DNA of 6,845 nt from UBA1731 sp963653155 (lineage in GTDB: Bacteria > Verrucomicrobiota > Kiritimatiellia > RFP12 > UBA1067), in assembly GCA_963653155.1 (NCBI GenBank), contig CAVJWR010000133.1:1-6845 (forward strand). The letters are read 5' to 3'. Below the pieces are notes generated by a model. It saw only the letters and a list, made by a program, of their open reading frames with translations. It was not told the DNA's origin and made no database searches. Every line of letters begins with the position of its first letter. Position 1 is the stretch's first letter. Below, one piece after another: positions 1 through 4,045 of this stretch. A program made the position numbers and the translations under genes.

Positions 1-1990
1 TCGAAGCCTCGCGGCGCATCACGGCGGCAATGGCCTCCTGCACATCCTTTACCTGATTCGGGCACGCTTCCGCGATGGCGGCGATCATCTTCTCGATTGC
101 CTCGCGCTTTGACGTCGCCTTGAACTTCGGCAGCATGACGAAATTCTGGAGGTGGCGGGCGACACCCGTATGGTGCTTGTGCGCGACCGGCTCATCCTTA
201 AGCATCTTGTCTACGTCCTCGCGGCGGATGGGCTTCGCGATCTGGCGGGCAAGGTCGTTCATTTCGGACGCGACTTCCATCCACACGGTCATCACTATGG
301 CCTCTTCAGCCGGAGTGCACGAGAACTTGATCACATTGCCGCTTCGCTCCACGGAAAGCTCCAGATCGTCCATCGCGACTTCCCAGATGTTGTCCTCCTT
401 GGAGAGCAAGGACGTGAAGAACCCTTCTTCGCGGAACTCGGCGACAAGCTTGTCGAGCATGAGCGCCGCAACTTCGGGCGACGACATCTCGAATACGACC
501 GGACGCGAATTGTGGTGGTTCTGCTTCGGATGGCGCACCCCCTTCGCCTTAGGCGCGAACAGCCCCACAAGGGCTGGAGGCGCGACGATGGTGGTGACAA
601 GCGTCATAAGGATGCCGATACCGAAGATCTCCTGCGTGAGGAAGCCGCTCGAAAGGCCAAGGCCCGCGATGATGAGGGCAACCTCGCCACGCGGCACCAT
701 GCCCGCGCCGATGCGGAGACCACCCAGCAGGTTGAAGCCGCAGCAGAGCGAAGGAAGCATGCAGCCGATAACCTTGGCCGCGACGGCAAGCGCCGTGTAG
801 ATGCCGCCAAAGATGAGAACGGGCTTGGAGCAGAGTGCCGTGACATCCACCATCATGCCCATCGAGCAGAAGAACACGGGCACGAGGAACGTGTACACGG
901 GCGTAAGCATTTCCTGAATCGGATGCTTCAGGTCGGTGCGCGAGAGCGCGAGGCCCATCACGTACGCGCCGATGATCATCGCGAGGCCCATGAACTCGAA
1001 GAAGCCCGCAAGGACAAGCGCCAGGCCGAAGGCCATCGTCGCGATGACCACGGGGCTCTTGAACGCCGCCTTAAGGAACTTTGCGATGTAGCGTGCCGCG
1101 AGAAGGCCGATCGCCGTCGCGCCAAGCCACACGCCGAACGCCTTGAGCGCGACAAGGCCGATCGCGCCCCAGTCCATCGCGCCAGCCGCGCCGCCGACTT
1201 TCGCCGTCGCATGGTTCGCGACGATGATGCCGTTGCCGATCGCAAGCACGATGAGGCCAAGGACATCGTCGATCACGGCACCCGCCATGATCGTCACGCC
1301 CTCCTCGGAATCCATCTGCTTCTTCTCGGAAAGGATACGCGCCGTGATGCCTACCGAGGTCGCCGTGGACATGATGCCCATGTAGAGCGGCGCCTCCTTC
1401 GTCATCGCCTCGGCGAGCGGCAAGCCCTTCAGGTACGAGAAATGCTCGAAGAACTCGGGCAGAAGGTAGACAGCGCAGAGGTCGCCGAACACAAACGAGA
1501 CGATCACGCCACCAAGGCCGACCATCAGCCCGACGAACGAATACCTGAGGAATAGCTTGAGGTTGGTCTCAAGCCCGGAGAGGAACAGCAGGATCACCGA
1601 TGCGAGAGTCGCAATGCCGTAGAGGGCAGGAGACGTCGCGTCGAACATATGCCCGGTCTCCTTCGCGATGGCGCGAAGTTCCGCGCCGTGGAAGAGACCG
1701 CCAGCGAAGAGACCATCGCCAATCCCGATGCCGCCCAAGGCCCAGGGACCGATCACGATGCCGGCCGCAAGCTCGCCGAGGATCGACGGGAGCTTGAATA
1801 GGGAGGCTATGGCACCCCCTACACGTGCCGCAAATATGATGACTCCGATCTGCAGGACGAGGAACATCATTTCCTCCACCCTTGGCAGACCAAAGTTTGG
1901 ATATGGCGGAGTACCGCCATCATGCGCCGCGAAAACACCCGCTGCGGCAAACATGCATGCCGCAGCCACCAAAAACTTTTTGTTTTTCAT
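1..1990 (-). CDS. CPA2-family Na+/H+ antiporter fused to a PTS EIIA-like domain (3' end outside window)
   Basis: This is an inner-membrane cation:proton antiporter of the monovalent cation:proton antiporter-2 (Kef/NapA-like) family, exchanging Na+ or K+ for H+. I translated 663 codons on the minus strand without a stop; the frame runs off the left edge. Residues 1-22 look like a Sec signal peptide (three Lys, then an Ala-rich core, Ala-Ala before His23). The membrane domain spans about 43-480 with family motifs: SILGELAAGIVIGP (69-82), FLSGLETNL (136-144), TATSVGIT (209-216), AGAVIDDVLGLIVLA (236-250) and PRGEVALIIA (433-442). The pair Asp241-Asp242 is the proton/ion site; family knowledge links DD to electrogenic Na+/H+ exchange, whereas KefC-type proteins have QD. 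No GxGxxG nucleotide-binding (RCK) motif follows. Residues 495-608 are unrecognised, and 616-663 match the start of a PtsN-like EIIA domain. The phosphorylatable His would lie beyond the window. Antiporter identity is firm; the ion is inferred. Confidence 0.93.
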   Translation of the reverse strand, partial: MKNKKFLVAAACMFAAAGVFAAHDGGTPPYPNFGLPRVEEMMFLVLQIGVIIFAARVGGAIASLFKLPSILGELAAGIVIGPWALGGIGIGDGLFAGGLFHGAELRAIAKETGHMFDATSPALYGIATLASVILLFLSGLETNLKLFLRYSFVGLMVGLGGVIVSFVFGDLCAVYLLPEFFEHFSYLKGLPLAEAMTKEAPLYMGIMSTATSVGITARILSEKKQMDSEEGVTIMAGAVIDDVLGLIVLAIGNGIIVANHATAKVGGAAGAMDWGAIGLVALKAFGVWLGATAIGLLAARYIAKFLKAAFKSPVVIATMAFGLALVLAGFFEFMGLAMIIGAYVMGLALSRTDLKHPIQEMLTPVYTFLVPVFFCSMGMMVDVTALCSKPVLIFGGIYTALAVAAKVIGCMLPSLCCGFNLLGGLRIGAGMVPRGEVALIIAGLGLSSGFLTQEIFGIGILMTLVTTIVAPPALVGLFAPKAKGVRHPKQNHHNSRPVVFEMSSPEVAALMLDKLVAEFREEGFFTSLLSKEDNIWEVAMDDLELSVERSGNVIKFSCTPAEEAIVMTVWMEVASEMNDLARQIAKPIRREDVDKMLKDEPVAHKHHTGVARHLQNFVMLPKFKATSKREAIEKMIAAIAEACPNQVKDVQEAIAAVMRREAS
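2..145 (-). other. N-terminal part of a PTS EIIA (PtsN-like) domain inside the antiporter
   Basis: Residues 616-663 of the antiporter read NFVMLPKFKATSKREAIEKM and continue with a helix ending in AVMRREAS at the window edge. This matches the opening of nitrogen-type EIIA domains: a beta strand ending in 'L.ATSKEEAI', a helix, then 'V.D.E.....V..RE'. In that family a phosphorylatable His follows roughly 20-25 residues later, so it would be outside the window. Fusion of such a domain to a CPA2 antiporter is a known arrangement and suggests control by PTS phosphorylation state. That control is inferred from the family, and phosphorylation competence cannot be judged here. Confidence 0.7.
167..508 (-). 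other. Unrecognised cytoplasmic domain between antiporter and EIIA domain
   Basis: Antiporter residues about 495-608 follow a basic, His-rich linker (KAKGVRHPKQNHHN) after the last membrane segment. The segment looks like a small alpha/beta domain: a strand (RPVVFEM), an amphipathic helix (PEVAALMLDKLVAEFREEG), alternating strands (DNIWEVAMDDLELSVER, VIKFSCTP), a helix (EEAIVMTVWMEVASEMNDLA) and a charged tail ending in a His cluster (HKHH, 604-607). It lacks the glycine-rich nucleotide-binding loop of RCK/TrkA-N domains. I do not recognise the family. Its position suggests a coupling or sensor module between EIIA and the pore. Confidence 0.55.
1871..1877 (-). promoter_or_regulatory. Internal Shine-Dalgarno sequence before Met41/Met42 of the antiporter
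   Basis: The minus strand reads GGAGGAA directly before two consecutive ATG codons (1870 and 1867), with GGAGG 5 bases from the second ATG. The first ATG at 1990 has no recognisable ribosome binding site. Starting at Met42 would remove the signal-peptide-like segment and give the compact N-terminus typical of many CPA2 antiporters, with the first membrane helix following at once. It could be an alternative start, or chance, because the same bases encode Glu-Glu. Confidence 0.4.
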
Positions 1991-1998
1991 ATGCCCGT

Positions 1999-2007
1999 AT
2001 TATAGCA
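1999..2007 (-). promoter_or_regulatory. Extended -10 promoter for the antiporter gene
   Basis: On the minus strand the bases read TGCTATAAT: a perfect TATAAT hexamer (2004 to 1999) preceded by TGn, the sigma-70 extended -10 consensus. No good -35 is present at 17 bases; the nearest TGACGT-like match is about 20 bases away, which fits an extended -10 that does not need one. Counting 6-8 bases downstream puts transcription start at about 1992-1990, at or two bases before the first ATG. The antiporter can therefore be transcribed independently of the beta-helix genes upstream. Confidence 0.6.
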
Positions 2008-2021
2008 AATATTGGGCATGG

Positions 2022-2031
2022 GTGACGTCAC
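2022..2031. promoter_or_regulatory. 10-base perfect palindrome over the antiporter -35 region
   Basis: The sequence GTGACGTCAC is a perfect inverted repeat. It overlaps the stop codon of the beta-helix lipoprotein gene (2030 to 2028) and lies about 30-39 bases upstream of the predicted antiporter transcription start, where the missing -35 box should be. The position suits a dimeric transcription factor acting as activator or repressor. No regulator gene is visible in the window, so binding is inference; part of the palindrome is constrained by coding. Confidence 0.35.
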
Positions 2032-3974
2032 TTCCAGTATTTCTCGGACGAGAGGAACAGCACTCCCGGCACGCCCGAAAGGTCTACGCGCACCCAATCG
2101 TATGCCGGACGCTTCGCCGCAGAGAAATCAACCTGCCACAGGCCGGCATTGGCACTGCCAGCCGGAATGTCCATTGCGCAAAGGCCTTCCACGATGTCTT
2201 GCCGCGCAAACTCCACGCCAGACGGCCCCGTGAGCTTCGCCGCAAAGCGGTTGTAGTCATCGCCAGCCACGCAGAATGAAACCATGCGGTCGCCCGGCGA
2301 CCAGAACCACAGTCTTCCCGGCTTCCCCTTGATTCCGCCGACGATATGCTCTTTCGTCCGCACATCGATGCCTACTGGCACCGACGAACGGTCGAGGACG
2401 AGCCGGGTGCCGCCATTCGGCAGCTCAAGCTCATAGAAACCCGCCTTCGGGGCCTTGAAAGATATCTCGCCGCCCGCAAATCCCGGAGTGCTAAATTCCC
2501 AGCGCTTCCCCTTCTTGCCATTGGGCAGGATCTGCCTCACGTACGTCTTTTTGGCGGTTTCAGGGCGCTTTCCCGTCACGTCAAGCTGATGCGCCGTGAA
2601 CTTCACCATCCCGGCCTTGTCCGCAAAGAACACGTAATGTCCGCCATACACGAGCGCGACAGGCGAAAGATCCGCAAGCTCGCCAGGCTTCGAGTCAACC
2701 ACTGTAACCCGTTCGGCAGAAGGTAGGGCCACACGCGGCGCGGGCATCCGGCCACCATTCACGGCAGGCATGTTCTTATCGATCCACGACTGGTCTACCT
2801 TGACGGTTTCGCGCTTGCCGTCAGGCGTGACGACGGCAACCATGCCGCTCACGTTCGTAGCCACCGGACCGAAACTCTGCCGCCCGTTGCTGAACCAAGG
2901 ACGGGCCTTCGGCTGGTAGATGGTGAGATTGCCGAAAGAAATTCCATCCGCAGGCCCCTGACGCGAGGATCCCGCCGCAATGCTCACGTCGCTCGCGGAA
3001 TTGCTGATCGTGCAATCGCGAAACGCCACGTCCAACGCATTTGCCGGAGTGCCGATGATCCGTATCGCCTCGCTTCTCGATCCGATGAACTCGCAACCGA
3101 CGAATTCCACGAGTCCCTTGACCACTCCCGTATCCCCGAAATTGTCGCCGCACACGGAGGCGCCATTCCTGTTGCCAATGGACTTGCAGTTCTCGATCTT
3201 CACCTCAACCGGACTTGAATGGTCGCGAAGCTGCCTGAGGTAGATGTCATATCCGTTCCCCGCATTCCCCTTGGAGATGACATTGCGCAACGTGACCTTG
3301 ATCACCTCTCCGGCATGATCCGGTTCAAGGTCTATGCCGGCCTCCGGCGGCGTACCTTTCGTGTTCGAGAGTATCGTATCCTCTATCAGTATTCCCTCGC
3401 CAGAACAGAGGCTTATCCCCTGGCGGTGGTTGTCGTCGCAAATGCACTTGCGGATGGTGACGTTCTTGGAGTTCCTGCCATTCTTCGCGCCGATCACTAT
3501 TCCGTCCCCACCCGACGAACGGAAACTCATGTTCTCCACAAGCACGTTCTCCACAGCGCAAAGCCTAAGCGCATACCGCCACTCGCTCTTGGCGTAGTTC
3601 TGCTTTGGATCTTGATAGTCGCTCTTCCACATGCGCAATGTGCCGCCCTTCTCGCCCAATCCGCGAATGACCACGTTGCTCACGCATTCGAAACGGAAGA
3701 GATAGTCGCGTATGCCACGGTACTCCCCACGCTTCGCGACAAGCTCGACGCCATCCTCGAATACGATCTCAATGTTCGACCGACCTACGAGGGGACGCGC
3801 AATCCATGGCCCGGACTGCCTGTCAAACACGATCTTCGGTGCGCCGGAATCGATCACCCTCTGGATTATCTCCGTGGAATCCTTTGGATCAAATCCGAAT
3901 GACGACACCTTAACGCCATCATCGCATCCCGCCAATGCAACCATCGCCAACAACGCCACTATTTTCCCGTACAT
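2028..3974 (-). CDS. Right-handed parallel beta-helix lipoprotein, candidate polysaccharide-active protein
   Basis: A 648-residue envelope lipoprotein. MYGKIVALLAMVALAGC is a lipoprotein signal peptide with lipobox LAGC and lipidated Cys17, followed by Asp18-Asp19. Residues about 30-360 form short 'N-V-I-I-N-C' style coils of a right-handed parallel beta-helix, the fold of pectate lyase-like and GH28-like enzymes. The start of the coil region has 'DSTEIIQRVIDSG', as in the opening of many such proteins. Likely active-site stretches are EWRYALRL (131-138), SSGGDGIVIG (153-162), NHRQGISLCSG (182-192) and TPPEAGIDLEPDH (208-220). From about 420 the chain changes to beta-sandwich-like segments that end in a Trp/Tyr-rich tail. 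The chosen ATG has a good ribosome binding site 6 bases upstream. The stop lies 37 bases before the antiporter start. Substrate and catalysis are unknown; a non-enzymatic binding role is possible. Confidence 0.9.
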   Translation of the reverse strand: MYGKIVALLAMVALAGCDDGVKVSSFGFDPKDSTEIIQRVIDSGAPKIVFDRQSGPWIARPLVGRSNIEIVFEDGVELVAKRGEYRGIRDYLFRFECVSNVVIRGLGEKGGTLRMWKSDYQDPKQNYAKSEWRYALRLCAVENVLVENMSFRSSGGDGIVIGAKNGRNSKNVTIRKCICDDNHRQGISLCSGEGILIEDTILSNTKGTPPEAGIDLEPDHAGEVIKVTLRNVISKGNAGNGYDIYLRQLRDHSSPVEVKIENCKSIGNRNGASVCGDNFGDTGVVKGLVEFVGCEFIGSRSEAIRIIGTPANALDVAFRDCTISNSASDVSIAAGSSRQGPADGISFGNLTIYQPKARPWFSNGRQSFGPVATNVSGMVAVVTPDGKRETVKVDQSWIDKNMPAVNGGRMPAPRVALPSAERVTVVDSKPGELADLSPVALVYGGHYVFFADKAGMVKFTAHQLDVTGKRPETAKKTYVRQILPNGKKGKRWEFSTPGFAGGEISFKAPKAGFYELELPNGGTRLVLDRSSVPVGIDVRTKEHIVGGIKGKPGRLWFWSPGDRMVSFCVAGDDYNRFAAKLTGPSGVEFARQDIVEGLCAMDIPAGSANAGLWQVDFSAAKRPAYDWVRVDLSGVPGVLFLSSEKYWK

Positions 3975-3979
3975 CTTCT

Positions 3980-3986
3980 TCCCCCT
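3980..3986 (-). promoter_or_regulatory. Ribosome binding site of the beta-helix lipoprotein gene
   Basis: The minus strand reads AGGGGGA followed by AGAAG and the ATG at 3974. This purine-rich block, close to AGGAGG, is 6 bases from the start codon and fixes it together with the lipoprotein signal peptide that begins there. Confidence 0.65.
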
Positions 3987-4000
3987 TTTCGTATACCTTC

Positions 4001-4020
4001 GGTCACAACAGATTGCGACC
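4001..4020 (-). promoter_or_regulatory. Intergenic hairpin between the two beta-helix genes
   Basis: In minus-strand RNA, GGUCGCAA and UUGUGACC pair over 8 bases (one G-U wobble) around a UCUG tetraloop. The hairpin ends about 14 bases before the ribosome binding site of the lipoprotein gene. No U-run follows (the next bases are GAAGGUAUACG), so it is not a standard intrinsic terminator. On the plus strand the wobble becomes an A-C mismatch, so the structure is better in the transcribed sense. It could be an mRNA processing or stability element, or an operator-like inverted repeat. Confidence 0.4.
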
Positions 4021-4045
4021 TGCCTTCAAATCACTTCCGGTTTGC

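Noticed and set aside
75..800. Plus-strand open frame of 241 codons near the left edge
   Set aside because: Ser/Thr/Arg-rich shadow of the antiporter gene; no family resemblance and no ribosome binding site that I could see.
152..1555. Long plus-strand open frame of 467 codons opposite the antiporter
   Set aside because: Its product is almost wholly His, Arg, Asp, Glu and Ala with no fold or motif, typical of the antisense frame of a GC-biased gene. The minus strand encodes a clear antiporter through the same bases.
1948..1990. Lipobox (VAAAC, Cys12) in the antiporter N-terminus
   Set aside because: The -3 residue is Ala, not Leu/Val/Ile, and the hydrophobic core before Cys12 is too short; a standard signal peptidase I site at Ala21-Ala22 fits better.
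1991..2027. Terminator between the lipoprotein gene and the antiporter
   Set aside because: The palindrome at 2022-2031 has no loop able to form a stable RNA hairpin and no U-run follows.
3219..3902. Plus-strand open frame of 227 codons within the lipoprotein gene
   Set aside because: Opposite a well-supported lipoprotein with signal peptide and beta-helix coils; its own product shows no motif.
3990..3995. TATACG as -10 box for the lipoprotein gene
   Set aside because: Only 4 of 6 consensus bases, no extended TG, and the hexamer 17 bases upstream (TCGCAA) is poor. Not called as a promoter.
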